Below are positions 51,253 to 60,265 of a stretch of 64,000 nt of DNA, piece by piece (within the stretch, counting starts at the first letter, position 1; each line of letters starts with the position of its first letter). Below the pieces are notes generated by a model. That model was not told the DNA's origin. It saw only the letters and a list, made by a program, of their open reading frames with translations, and did not search any database. Source of the stretch: Pelagihabitans sp947500445 (GTDB lineage: Bacteria > Bacteroidota > Bacteroidia > Flavobacteriales > Flavobacteriaceae); assembly GCF_050589625.1 (NCBI RefSeq), contig NZ_JBNGOP010000014.1:1-64000 (forward strand). Reading direction: 5' to 3'. Position numbers and translations under genes: made by a program.

Positions 51253-53682
51253 ATGAACATCTCTTACAACTGGCTCAAACAATTTTTAAACCTGGACTGG
51301 GAATCCCAAAAAACGGGAGAACTGCTAACGGATATTGGTCTGGAAGTAGAGGGGATAACTGCCTTTGAATCGGTAAAGGGCAGCTTGAAAGGCGTAGTTG
51401 TAGGACATGTGCTAACATGTAAAAAACACCCTAATGCCGATCGGCTCAAACTCACGACCGTCGATATTGGTGACGCACTGCCCCTACAAATTGTCTGCGG
51501 TGCGCCCAATGTAGTAGAAGGACAGAAAGTGCCGGTAGCCACTGTGGGTACGGAACTTTATGACGCCGATGGCAAGCCATGGACCATTCGCAAGGGGAAA
51601 ATAAGAGGCGAAGAGAGTTACGGAATGATCTGTGCCGAAGATGAATTGGGCTTGGGCAAGGGTCATGATGGCATTATGGTCCTGGACCCTTCGTTGGTAC
51701 CTGGCACCCCTTGTTCCACCATTTTTGAGATCGTTCAGGACGAGGTATTTGAAATTGGCCTTACCCCAAACAGGGCGGATGCAATGAGCCATTTCGGTGT
51801 TGCTAGGGACCTAAGGGCCGGCCTAAAACAACAGGACCTGCAAATAGAGCTGATCACACCATCGGTAAGCCAGTTCAATGTGGACGATCGATCCCTAAGA
51901 ATTGAGGTGCAAGTAGCGGATAGTGCGCTGGCACCGCGGTACTGTGGCCTTTCTATAAGTAACCTAACGGTGAAAGCTTCACCGGATTGGTTACAGCATC
52001 GCTTAAGGGCCATTGGCCTAACGCCCAAAAACAATGTCGTTGATGTCACCAATTACGTGCTGCACGAACTGGGACAACCGCTACACGCCTTTGATGCCGA
52101 CCGCATCTTCGATAAAAAGATTGTTGTGAAGACCGTGAAGGCGGGAACAAAATTCATGACTTTGGACGGGGAACAGAGGGAACTCCACGAGGACGACCTT
52201 ATGATTTGCGATGGTGAAAAACCAATGTGTATCGCCGGTGTTTTCGGAGGTATCAATACAGGAGTTACCGAGGGGACCACTTCGATTTTTCTGGAGAGTG
52301 CCTATTTTGATCCGGTTTCCATTCGAAAGACGGCAAAACGCCATGGCCTCAATACGGATGCCTCTTTCCGTTTTGAACGGGGTATCGATATCGAACAGGT
52401 GGAATACGCCCTCAAGCGTGCCTCACTTTTAATTACGGAAATTGCCGGCGGCACCATTTCGTCCGATATTATCGATCTATATCCTAAAAGAGCGGATGAC
52501 CATCAAGTATTTCTAACGTTCAAAAAAGTGCATAGCCTGATTGGCCAGGAGATTCCAAAAGACACCATAAAATCCATTTTGGCTTCCTTGGAAATACAGG
52601 TAAAAAATGTGACCGAAACAGGGCTTGGACTCTCCATTCCCTCCTATAGGGTAGATGTGCAGCGCGAAGTTGATGTGATAGAGGAGATTTTGCGCGTTTA
52701 TGGCTATAACAATATTGCCTTTACCGAAAAATTGAACGCCTCCATTGCCCCTACTTCCAAATTGGAAGATTACAAGCTGCAACGGATAATTGGTGAACTA
52801 TTGGCCGCTTCCGGTTTTTACGAAATCATGACCAACAGTCTCACCAGTACAAAATACCACGAACATATATCAGAAGCGGCGAAGGCACAAGCGATAACAA
52901 TGCTGAACCCCTTGAGCAACGACCTATCGGTAATGCGACAGTCGATGTTGTTCGGTGCCTTGGAAGCGGTTTCCCATAATATCAATAGAAAAAGACAGCA
53001 CCTTAGGCTGTTCGAGTTTGGACAGACCTATCACCAATTTACTGCAGAAAGGAGAGCGGAACGCAAACATCTGGTGCTGTTGGCTACAGGAAATCGAGAA
53101 CGGGACAGCTGGACCGGTGCAACCCAAAAATCGGATTTCTTCTATGTACGCGGTATGATCGAAAATGTATTGCAGCGATTGGGAATCAATGACATACGGC
53201 CTATACCGGTGGATCAGCCTCTTTATTCCGAGGGCATAACCTTGACCTCGAACAAGCGAAACTTGGCCGAAATAGGTCTGGTTCAAAAATCGGTCCTCGA
53301 TAAATTTGGCATCGCCCAAGAGACGATATTTGCCGATATCGATTGGGACGAGGTACTCAAATTGGCCGGGGCGAAAGCCATTGTTTATCAAGAAATTCCA
53401 AAATATCCCGCCGTAAAACGTGACTTTGCCCTTTTATTGGACGATTCCGTTGCTTTTAACGATCTATATCAACTAGCGCTGCAAACCGAAAAAAAACTGT
53501 TGAAGGATGTCAGTCTTTTTGACGTGTACATGGGAGATAAGTTGCCGAAGGGAAAAAAATCCTATGCCTTGAGCTTTACCTTACAGGACGAACAAAAAAC
53601 CTTGACGGACAAGCAGATCGATAAAATTATGAAGAAACTACAGACGCGGTTTGAAAAAGAACTACAGGCCGAACTTCGTTGA
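51253..53682 (+). CDS. pheT: Phenylalanine-tRNA ligase beta subunit
   Basis: An 809-residue beta chain, full length (usual 780-820). Domains in order: tRNA-binding OB fold (about 40-155, VVVGHVLTCKKHPNADRLKLTTVDIGD), B3/B4 editing region (about 210-380, RLRAIGLTPKNNVVDVTNYVLHELGQPLHAFD, FRFERGID), B5 (about 405-475), catalytic-like core (about 495-700), and the C-terminal FDX-ACB anticodon-binding domain (about 715-809, YPAVKRDFALLLDD). It works as an alpha2-beta2 tetramer with PheS, whose gene is not in the window. Stand-alone with its own promoter. Confidence 0.97.
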   Translation: MNISYNWLKQFLNLDWESQKTGELLTDIGLEVEGITAFESVKGSLKGVVVGHVLTCKKHPNADRLKLTTVDIGDALPLQIVCGAPNVVEGQKVPVATVGTELYDADGKPWTIRKGKIRGEESYGMICAEDELGLGKGHDGIMVLDPSLVPGTPCSTIFEIVQDEVFEIGLTPNRADAMSHFGVARDLRAGLKQQDLQIELITPSVSQFNVDDRSLRIEVQVADSALAPRYCGLSISNLTVKASPDWLQHRLRAIGLTPKNNVVDVTNYVLHELGQPLHAFDADRIFDKKIVVKTVKAGTKFMTLDGEQRELHEDDLMICDGEKPMCIAGVFGGINTGVTEGTTSIFLESAYFDPVSIRKTAKRHGLNTDASFRFERGIDIEQVEYALKRASLLITEIAGGTISSDIIDLYPKRADDHQVFLTFKKVHSLIGQEIPKDTIKSILASLEIQVKNVTETGLGLSIPSYRVDVQREVDVIEEILRVYGYNNIAFTEKLNASIAPTSKLEDYKLQRIIGELLAASGFYEIMTNSLTSTKYHEHISEAAKAQAITMLNPLSNDLSVMRQSMLFGALEAVSHNINRKRQHLRLFEFGQTYHQFTAERRAERKHLVLLATGNRERDSWTGATQKSDFFYVRGMIENVLQRLGINDIRPIPVDQPLYSEGITLTSNKRNLAEIGLVQKSVLDKFGIAQETIFADIDWDEVLKLAGAKAIVYQEIPKYPAVKRDFALLLDDSVAFNDLYQLALQTEKKLLKDVSLFDVYMGDKLPKGKKSYALSFTLQDEQKTLTDKQIDKIMKKLQTRFEKELQAELR

Positions 53683-53689
53683 CAAACCT

Positions 53690-54241
53690 TTATATCTTTG
53701 CTGGTAGGAAAACACTATCGATTTCATGGATGACCCCGTTGCATTGGTTCTCGTCCGCGGTCGTGATCCTCGCGGAGTTCCCATTGCTATCGGTCAGTAC
53801 AATATCGATACCGTCCATGGTGGCGATAAGCTTATCGCCTTGAACCGTAGTGAAGCTGGCCGTTCCCTTTCCACGGCACATTGCTTTTAGAATATAGGAT
53901 GCCGAAAGGTTTCCAGCAATGATATGATATCGAAGTAACGCTTGTAGGTCATTTTTGTTTTCGGGTTTTAAGAGTGTTTCCATTTGTTCTTGGGAAAGCT
54001 TTTCAAAGGCCGAGTCCGAAGGGGCGAAAACTGTGAACGGACCCTTTCCGGACAAAATGTCCTCTAGATCAGCAGCACGCATGGCCGTTAACAATACTTG
54101 ATGATGGTCCGAATTTTGAGTGTTGGTAACAATGGATTCACTAGGATCCATTATGGGTTTTTCATTGGAATTTTGTGCACAACAAAGATTGAGGAAAAGA
54201 AATAGGCACGCACAACATAACTGGTAAAAGTAGGACATCAT
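53690..54241 (-). CDS. Fasciclin (FAS1)-domain lipoprotein or exported protein
   Basis: A 183-residue protein with a hydrophobic signal (about 1-22) ending in a double cysteine (LFLNLCCAQN), so it is either a lipoprotein or cleaved after A. The rest is a single FAS1 domain: LLTAMRAADLEDILSGKGPFTVFAPSDSAFEKL, LRYHIIAGNLSASYIL, the usual TVQGDKL and NGVIHEIDSVFLP. FAS1 proteins mediate adhesion or surface contacts; this one has no extra domain. Start chosen at 54241 (MMSYFY); 19 further open codons upstream have no signal character. Convergent with pheT, eight bases apart. Confidence 0.85.
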   Translation of the reverse strand: MMSYFYQLCCACLFLFLNLCCAQNSNEKPIMDPSESIVTNTQNSDHHQVLLTAMRAADLEDILSGKGPFTVFAPSDSAFEKLSQEQMETLLKPENKNDLQALLRYHIIAGNLSASYILKAMCRGKGTASFTTVQGDKLIATMDGIDIVLTDSNGNSARITTADENQCNGVIHEIDSVFLPAKI

Positions 54242-54310
54242 TTGATAATATTTGGGAACGGAAACCGATAAAACGCCGATTTCGTCGGTAAGATACACTG
54301 GTTTGCCGGA

Positions 54311-54384
54311 ATACCATGTTAAAAGAAAGTGCCATTCAAAGAAATTAACCTTATCTTAACATGTAAGTTCAACATGGTATTTCA
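54311..54384. repeat. Divergent palindromic repeat region
   Basis: ATACCATGTT (54311-54320) and AACATGGTAT (54373-54382) form a 10-base inverted repeat; the second half (54357-54384) also reads AACATGTAAGTTCAACATGG, with the same skeleton as the palindromic repeat family. It lies between the fasciclin gene and a divergent gene. Confidence 0.4.
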
Positions 54385-54429
54385 AATGCGGTGACTATTT
54401 GTTAACTTTACAATGCTAAAGAAAAAGAA

Positions 54430-55149
54430 ATGAGATTACAAAAAACCAACATCGAGCAAAAGCTCGAAAAAGTTCGTTCTACAACTTCAAATACCGATAC
54501 CATACTAGCGGAAGTGCATCGGATTCTTCAAAAAGATGCACAGGAAAATGATCGTATCGAAAAAAATTTTTCAGGAGGAAAAGCACTGGTGACCAATGCA
54601 TTCGATTTTGATTTATTGGAAACCGATCGTATTTATCATATCGACCAAATCAAAAAAATCTGTATCGATTATCGGTTGCGCTTTTTGAACTCCAAATATT
54701 TTAAGGGGGAAATACCGCAGGAAGCCATATCCAAGATCAAACAGTTGGAGAAAGCCCATGAAATAGAATTGACAGGATTTAAAATTGTAGCCCCTTCAAA
54801 ACTTTTTAAATTAGAGGATAAGGACGACCCTTTATTGTTCGCACCTATTGGAAACGATTACTTTTACCTGATACACAAATGGGGCAATGACCTACACCCG
54901 TTAAGAAAATTGTTGGTGTGGCCGTTTAAGGGCATTGTAAACCTTACCGTACTGGTAATGTTGATCAGTTATGTCTGTACTTCTTTGGTTCCTTCAGGTC
55001 TGTTTTCGAAAACAGCTACATCGAGCGAATTTTGGATCATTTATTTTTTCATGTTCAAGAGTATCGCTTCCGTCGTTATTTTCTATGGATTTGCTTTAGG
55101 GAAAAACTTTAACCCCGCTATTTGGAACAGTAAATACTTTAATGTCTAG
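54430..55149 (+). CDS. Two-helix membrane protein of unknown function
   Basis: A 239-residue protein that I do not recognise. The first 160 residues are soluble, with a helical, charged start (KTNIEQKLEKVRSTTSNTDTILAEVHRIL) and a central region FDLLETDRIYHIDQIKKICIDYRLRF and FLNSKYFKGEIPQEAISKIKQLE; residues about 177-232 contain two transmembrane helices (GIVNLTVLVMLISYVCTSLV and IIYFFMFKSIASVVIFYGFA). It is preceded by an AAAGAAAAAGAA leader, typical of this group's strong translation starts. Its large cytoplasmic part next to the membrane could be a docking or regulatory domain; that is inference. Confidence 0.68.
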   Translation: MRLQKTNIEQKLEKVRSTTSNTDTILAEVHRILQKDAQENDRIEKNFSGGKALVTNAFDFDLLETDRIYHIDQIKKICIDYRLRFLNSKYFKGEIPQEAISKIKQLEKAHEIELTGFKIVAPSKLFKLEDKDDPLLFAPIGNDYFYLIHKWGNDLHPLRKLLVWPFKGIVNLTVLVMLISYVCTSLVPSGLFSKTATSSEFWIIYFFMFKSIASVVIFYGFALGKNFNPAIWNSKYFNV

Positions 55150-55569
55150 CACCGACATTATTTAAAGGGCACAACGTTTTCTTAAAGTACCTAAGCTAGC
55201 CGCAAGTATCTATCCTCCCTATTAAGATACCGGGACCGTGTTATACTGTGAAGTGGTTTAAACTTTTTCTCCCGAACCCTTGGGAGGCTAAAAGATGATG
55301 CTTTTTCACGCTTCTTCCGACTTTTTTCCTTCCGTATCCCGGCTATCCTCCTCAAAATAGGCCTCAAAAGAGCGAAGAATCATGTACCGCATCGGGATTG
55401 CTTCAATCCAAAAAACTAAAATGGTATATGCCCATTGGTGAATGCCCATGTGGATCCTTACGGAAGGTCTGGATTGGACATGGACCAAAACCTCGGACCG
55501 GCCGTATAGGGCAATTATGATTTGTATCGAAAAAGGTAGGTTTTACGAAGCTGTCCAAAAATGTAGCTT
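55150..55569. other. Intergenic stretch with dispersed-repeat segment
   Basis: 420 bases with no convincing gene. A 60-codon minus-strand frame (55306-55488) contains FWIEAIPMRYMILRSFEAYF, a segment also seen at the very start of the window; it has no leader or known family. The segment ends beside an AAAATGGTAT half-palindrome at 55419-55428. The remainder shows nothing I can name. Confidence 0.5.
55391..55416. repeat. Dispersed 26-base segment, copy B
   Basis: GCATCGGGATTGCTTCAATC-CAAAAA (55391-55416) matches positions about 38-63 at the window start with a single mismatch (T for C at the tenth-to-eleventh base). The next bases diverge. Confidence 0.6.
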
Positions 55570-57054
55570 TTAAAGCAGCTCAAGCATATACCTTTTGATA
55601 TTGGCATCCTTGTAAATCTTTTGGATTCTATCATGGTATAACCTTGTAAATCTTTGATTTTTAGCAAGGTTACCAAACAGGGATTCTTGTTTTATAAAAG
55701 ACAGGCTGTCAGTTTCTGTTCGTTTGGCCGCTTCATGAAGTTCGGCACCCATAGCATCGATAATTTCAATTGGCTTCCTATCCTTATCGATTCCCTTATC
55801 ACTATAATAGCACCAAGCAGCGATGACCAATGTGGCGCATTGTATGTTTCCGCCAGTAGCTAAATTCTCCTGTAGTGTAGTAATCAAAAATTTAGGCAAC
55901 TTGGCCGAGCTTTCCGAACAAATACGGCTGACGCTGTCTTTGATATTTGGGTTGGCAAAACGCTCTAGCAAACCGTCTTTATAGTCCTCCAAATCAATGC
56001 CTTCGATATTTCCCAAAACTGGAGTAGCTTCTGCATCCAAAAAGCCGCGCAAATAAGTGGTGAAGGTTTCGTCTTCCATACAAGCATTGATGGTGGTGTG
56101 GCCGTATAGCGCCCCCAAAAGCCCCAAGACCGAATGCCCGGCATTGAGAAGTCGCAGTTTCATTTTCTCATAAGGCTCCACATCGGGTACGAATTGTACG
56201 CCTACTTTTTCAAAGGCCGGTCGCCCATTCGAAAATTTATCTTCTACGACCCATTGTATAAAAGGTTCGCAGGTAACGGGCCAGGCATCTTGTATGCCAT
56301 AAGTTAGTGCTAAGGTTTCGATATCCGTTGGGGTTGTCACCGGCGTAATGCGATCTACCATACTATTGGGGAACGCCACTTGTTGTGCTATCCATTCCGC
56401 CAGGTCAGGATCTTGCTTTTGGACAAAGGCAAGTAGCATCTTTCTTGCCATGTCTCCATTATGCTCGATATTGTCACAGGACAAAATGGTAAAAGCGGGC
56501 AAACCCGCATCGCGCCGCCTTTTTAGGGCCGTGGTTAAAAACCCATATACGGTTTTAGGTTCCAGTGGATGCTGTAGTTCGTGTTGAATGTCGGGGTTAT
56601 CAAAATTGAAGTCCCCCGTATTAGGATTAAAATTATACCCTCCCTCGGTTATCGTCAGCGATACGATCCTAGTATCCGCATCTGCCATGCTAGCGATAAC
56701 GGGTTCGGGGTCCTCGATTCCCATTTTGAAATCAACTATGGCCCCGATGACTTCGGCATTGATTTTTCCGTTTGGGTGTTTGACCATCAAGGTATAGAGG
56801 TGGTCTTGGATTTTAAAAATGTCACGGAGTTTGGAATCCGCTTCGCGTAATCCGATTCCGCAGATATTCCACGCTGGGGCACCGCCGCCTTTTTTTAAAA
56901 GGTGTAGATAGTAGGCAAGGTGGGCCCTATGAAAGCCGCCGACCCCGATATGTACGATTCCCGTTTTATTCGCGGAACGTGAATACATAGGCACGGGTAT
57001 ATGATTTCCTATTGCTGTTAAATTCGTTTGATTGAGTTGTATCGGGTTTTCCAC
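55570..57054 (-). CDS. Mannitol dehydrogenase-family polyol oxidoreductase
   Basis: A 494-residue long-chain polyol dehydrogenase (mannitol 2-dehydrogenase/fructuronate reductase/arabinitol dehydrogenase group; usual 480-500). Rossmann region HIGVGGFHRAHLAYYLHLL (about 32-50), PNSMVDRITPVTT (about 220-233) and the catalytic KMKLRLLNAGHSVLGLLG (Lys-x5-N-x2-H motif, about 296-313) are all present. It probably oxidises a sugar alcohol with NAD. Exact substrate cannot be read; mannitol is the closest guess. Lies one base after the transporter gene, in the same operon. Confidence 0.88.
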   Translation of the reverse strand: MENPIQLNQTNLTAIGNHIPVPMYSRSANKTGIVHIGVGGFHRAHLAYYLHLLKKGGGAPAWNICGIGLREADSKLRDIFKIQDHLYTLMVKHPNGKINAEVIGAIVDFKMGIEDPEPVIASMADADTRIVSLTITEGGYNFNPNTGDFNFDNPDIQHELQHPLEPKTVYGFLTTALKRRRDAGLPAFTILSCDNIEHNGDMARKMLLAFVQKQDPDLAEWIAQQVAFPNSMVDRITPVTTPTDIETLALTYGIQDAWPVTCEPFIQWVVEDKFSNGRPAFEKVGVQFVPDVEPYEKMKLRLLNAGHSVLGLLGALYGHTTINACMEDETFTTYLRGFLDAEATPVLGNIEGIDLEDYKDGLLERFANPNIKDSVSRICSESSAKLPKFLITTLQENLATGGNIQCATLVIAAWCYYSDKGIDKDRKPIEIIDAMGAELHEAAKRTETDSLSFIKQESLFGNLAKNQRFTRLYHDRIQKIYKDANIKRYMLELL

Positions 57055-57055
57055 G

Positions 57056-58774
57056 CTAATCTGCTGTATTGGTTTTCCCGCGTTTCAGCGCCCAATAAGC
57101 TAACACGAAATAAATGCTGGTACAACCGAATGCGCAGGTATAAAAAAGTTCTCTATTTTCGATATAATCTGTTTCCGTAGCACTTCCGAATAAAACATTA
57201 CCGGCCAAAACCAAGGTAGCGATCAAAGCCGAAATAGCAACGAATTTTAATCCCTTCGAGAACATTGAAACATCCTTGGCAACAACAGCTTCATTTTTTG
57301 CTTGCTCTACGTGAAAGCGTTCAATGGCTTCATTACGAACTTCTTCTTCCTTGACCTCCTTTGCAAAGTTCTCTTTTGCCCCGTATTTAGATGCGAGCAG
57401 CGTATACACCGCGATGGTAAAAAACCAAGTAGGGATAAAGAGATAAAAGAAAGACATCACATCAAGCACATTTAAGCCAAAACCGAAAACCAAGCCCAAG
57501 CCCCACGACGCCATGGCAGGCATACTAAAGCTAAGCTTACGGTACGAAGACCAATAGCGGGTGTAGCCAATTCGTGGGAAAATTTGATGTTCCGCAAATA
57601 CAATCGCCCCCACAGGAACGACCAGCAGCCCTGCGTAGGTGAGTAGCGGTAATATTTGTGAAAACACAAAGGGAAAACAGGCTACAGCAATGGTGACCAT
57701 ACCCACTACGATGGTCGTTTTCTTTCGAGAATGGTTGAAGAAAATCGCTTGTGCGGCCAAACCTGCCCTATACAAATTGGTAATAGCGGTCGTCCACCCC
57801 GCAACAATAACAATAACAAAACCGGACCATCCAAGGGCATAATAGGCCACATCACCTGGGTCGAGTTCTACTATAGATTTTCCTAAAATTACAGCAGCAC
57901 CGGCTCCCATGATTCCGGCAGCGATCCATGCGACATAATGCCCGAACATCATGCCGGTACTGGTGGCATAACCGTAGCTTTTCTTTTTGGCAAAACGCAA
58001 AAGTGCCATATCGATCAATCCGAAATGGGTTATGGTATTTGCCGCCCAAGCAAAGCCGATGACTTCGACCAGTCCGATTCCAGGTTGTCCATCACTGTTG
58101 ATTCCTGTCCAAATACTCTGATCCCCCAGAGTTATAATGTCGGCCCATCCCGCAGGTAACGTTTTATCCAAAACATCTAATGACAAAGCGGGAAGGAGCA
58201 CCATAGCGCCACTGGTAAACATCACAAAAAGCCAAGGCGCACAGATGCCCGAAAATTCTGAAACGGCATTAAAACCATAGAGCGCGATGAAAACCACAAC
58301 AATGCCCACCATCAAAACGATCAAAACAAACCAGACGTTGGTGGGATACCAATTGAGTTGCGCAGGAATATCAAAGGCAAAACGCACGGCAGTGGCCGAT
58401 ACGGTAATCATAGCAGCCGAAATTACCGAAAAGATGATGACATTGGCCCAATTGTACAACTTGGTCATCGAATCGCCCGCAATCTTATTCAGATAGGTGT
58501 AAAGGCTCAATCGCGTATCAACGGCAATGGGAGAGGTAATAAACCGCCAACTCAGTACGGCTAGAATATTACCGATTAGAAGCCCGAGAAGGATATCCAT
58601 CGTTTTGGCACCGAGTGCGACAAAGGTCGCCCCAATAACAAACTCTGTTGCCGCAACATGCTCGGCAGCGTAGAGTCCAGCAAAATGCGTCCAATCGTGT
58701 AATTTGTGTTTGGCTACTGGTAATTGTTCTTCGTCAAGATCCTTAAACTGGTCAAAATCATTGTCGGCACGCAT
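57056..58774 (-). CDS. NCS1-type (purine-cytosine permease-like) transporter
   Basis: A 572-residue membrane protein with about 12-14 helices and a long cytoplasmic insert near 455-500 (YGAKENFAKEVKEEEVRNEAIERFHVEQAKNEAVV). The first half shows VIGATFVALGAKTMDILLGLLIGNILAVLSWRFITSPI and GFAWAANTITHFGLIDMALLRFAKK, typical of the NCS1/cytosine permease family. The pairing with a polyol dehydrogenase in one operon (one-base gap) suggests that its substrate may be a polyol or sugar rather than a nucleobase; this is inference. Upstream is a MITE-like repeat unit. Confidence 0.83.
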   Translation of the reverse strand: MRADNDFDQFKDLDEEQLPVAKHKLHDWTHFAGLYAAEHVAATEFVIGATFVALGAKTMDILLGLLIGNILAVLSWRFITSPIAVDTRLSLYTYLNKIAGDSMTKLYNWANVIIFSVISAAMITVSATAVRFAFDIPAQLNWYPTNVWFVLIVLMVGIVVVFIALYGFNAVSEFSGICAPWLFVMFTSGAMVLLPALSLDVLDKTLPAGWADIITLGDQSIWTGINSDGQPGIGLVEVIGFAWAANTITHFGLIDMALLRFAKKKSYGYATSTGMMFGHYVAWIAAGIMGAGAAVILGKSIVELDPGDVAYYALGWSGFVIVIVAGWTTAITNLYRAGLAAQAIFFNHSRKKTTIVVGMVTIAVACFPFVFSQILPLLTYAGLLVVPVGAIVFAEHQIFPRIGYTRYWSSYRKLSFSMPAMASWGLGLVFGFGLNVLDVMSFFYLFIPTWFFTIAVYTLLASKYGAKENFAKEVKEEEVRNEAIERFHVEQAKNEAVVAKDVSMFSKGLKFVAISALIATLVLAGNVLFGSATETDYIENRELFYTCAFGCTSIYFVLAYWALKRGKTNTAD

Positions 58775-59100
58775 GGGCTTGGCTGGTTTTTAAGCGAAGA
58801 CCTACAAGATAATACTTTTATGGTACCGATGTTGGAGAATTGAAGTTGTTTGTATGCCGGTGCATTTTCCAAATTCGTTTTATGAAACTATTTAATACCA
58901 TTTTAACTTTGAAATAGCAAGTACGACAATGCAATTGTTTTTTAGGTATTCAAGTTAAAATTCCTGTCCCCAGCTTGACTAGTAACAGCCTTTTTAACCA
59001 AGAACAGTTGAAAAGAAATGATTCATTAACGCTATTTCAAAGTTAAAATGGTATTACTTGTGCAGACGAAGCTATTGTTATTGCTATGCTTGCTCTGGTA
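58775..59100. other. Intergenic stretch with a MITE/BIME-like unit
   Basis: 326 bases between the transporter start and the end of the lipoprotein gene. It contains the 164-base inverted-repeat unit (58893-59056). No gene is seen in it. Confidence 0.65.
58893..59056. repeat. Inverted-repeat unit: palindromic repeat copies 5 and 6
   Basis: Copy 5 (58893-58918, TAATACCATTTTAACTTTGA...TAGC) and copy 6 (59031-59056) are exact reverse complements over 26 bases and enclose 112 bases of non-coding sequence. The layout resembles a miniature inverted-repeat element or a paired REP/BIME unit. No clear target duplication is seen at its ends. Confidence 0.72.
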
Positions 59101-60237
59101 CTATTTTTCCAGTATGGCGTATGGAATGCCATCGACATCCAGATTATCGATTACGGCCGGCTGTTCTCCGATAAATACACGCAGTATGCCACCTTTTTGC
59201 GAACCTATTTTTTTGTACCCGATTACCAAAAAGTTGTTTCCTTCATCATAAGTAACGGCGGTGGCCGTTTCTATTTCGTATTCCAAATTTCGTTTTTGAT
59301 CAGAGAGAAACTGCTCAAAGTCGTACAGGACGATCAAATTGGAACTGAAATTATAGATTGCCGGTAAAAAGGAATAAGCGGCATTATCACCCGGGGGCAT
59401 AATGTAGTAAAGGCTGCCAGAACTGTCAAAAGTGTGAAAATCGGAAGCGGCGAACTCCGTAGGCAAGTCCTCCCGGTACCTTACGGTTTCTTGAGAAAGC
59501 GTTTGACTGTTCATTATGGTATGTAAGGTATCATAGGAAACGATTACATCATTATTGGCATCTTTGATCAACCGCCGCGCATCGGTGCCCAAATTCATTT
59601 CAATGATAAAGGTATTGGTCGCCGCATCCATAACATAAAGCTTGTTTTCATTTACCGTTACCAAATCGGATGTCAATACAAACAAACGATTATTGGCGAA
59701 TACCAAATGTTCCGGTTTCTGGACCATGGGAATATCGACAGGGTCACCACCTTGATCGCCTGTAGGTATGGCCCGGATAAAATAGTTGGTTTCCGTGTCG
59801 TTCTCCACTACTCCATAGCCGATATACACGGCATCATCGCTATGTGCGATACCAAGTGCCGTGAGACCACAATCTCCCAAATCTTCAAAAATGGTGGCGT
59901 CCTGTGCCGCATCGGTACTAAAATCGTATTTGGTGTAAGCACCACCACAGGGTCCTGTAGTATTGTAAAAGGAAATTACGTTTCCGTCCCTATAGGTAAA
60001 ATCTGGTTGGTCCGTTGTTCCAAATGGGGCAGCTGTGGGATTCATGGTAATTACCTCACCATTGGCGTTCAACGATTTACTGGTAATCGTATTTCCACTG
60101 TCCATCAATAAGGTGTAATCGACCGCTGCTCCCACTGTGGGTCCATCGCCCGGGGTATCCGAACCATTTTCAGAACTACTACAGGAAACAAGGGCAAATA
60201 CCGCCAAAAAGAGGCCGCAAAAAGTGTAGGTACGCAT
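59101..60237 (-). CDS. Beta-propeller-like surface lipoprotein, unknown function
   Basis: A 378-residue lipoprotein: lipobox FALVSC (Cys about 18) followed by SSSENGSDTPGDGPT, an acidic/serine linker of the kind that may direct surface export in Bacteroidota. The rest is a series of short beta repeats (for example GNVISFYNTTGPCGG, EHLVFANNRLFVLTSDLVTVNENKLYVMD, TNTFIIEMNLGTDARRLIKDANNDVIV), consistent with a YncE/beta-propeller. Start placed at 60237 where the signal begins. No enzyme motif was seen. Its 3' end lies 45 bases from the repeat unit. Confidence 0.75.
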   Translation of the reverse strand: MRTYTFCGLFLAVFALVSCSSSENGSDTPGDGPTVGAAVDYTLLMDSGNTITSKSLNANGEVITMNPTAAPFGTTDQPDFTYRDGNVISFYNTTGPCGGAYTKYDFSTDAAQDATIFEDLGDCGLTALGIAHSDDAVYIGYGVVENDTETNYFIRAIPTGDQGGDPVDIPMVQKPEHLVFANNRLFVLTSDLVTVNENKLYVMDAATNTFIIEMNLGTDARRLIKDANNDVIVSYDTLHTIMNSQTLSQETVRYREDLPTEFAASDFHTFDSSGSLYYIMPPGDNAAYSFLPAIYNFSSNLIVLYDFEQFLSDQKRNLEYEIETATAVTYDEGNNFLVIGYKKIGSQKGGILRVFIGEQPAVIDNLDVDGIPYAILEK

Positions 60238-60265
60238 AATGTAAGTATTTGGGTTTTTACTGGTA

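Noticed and set aside
55306..55488. 60-codon minus-strand frame including FWIEAIPM
   Set aside because: It shares the dispersed segment but has no leader or known family, and the sister copy at the window start is broken by stops on both sides.
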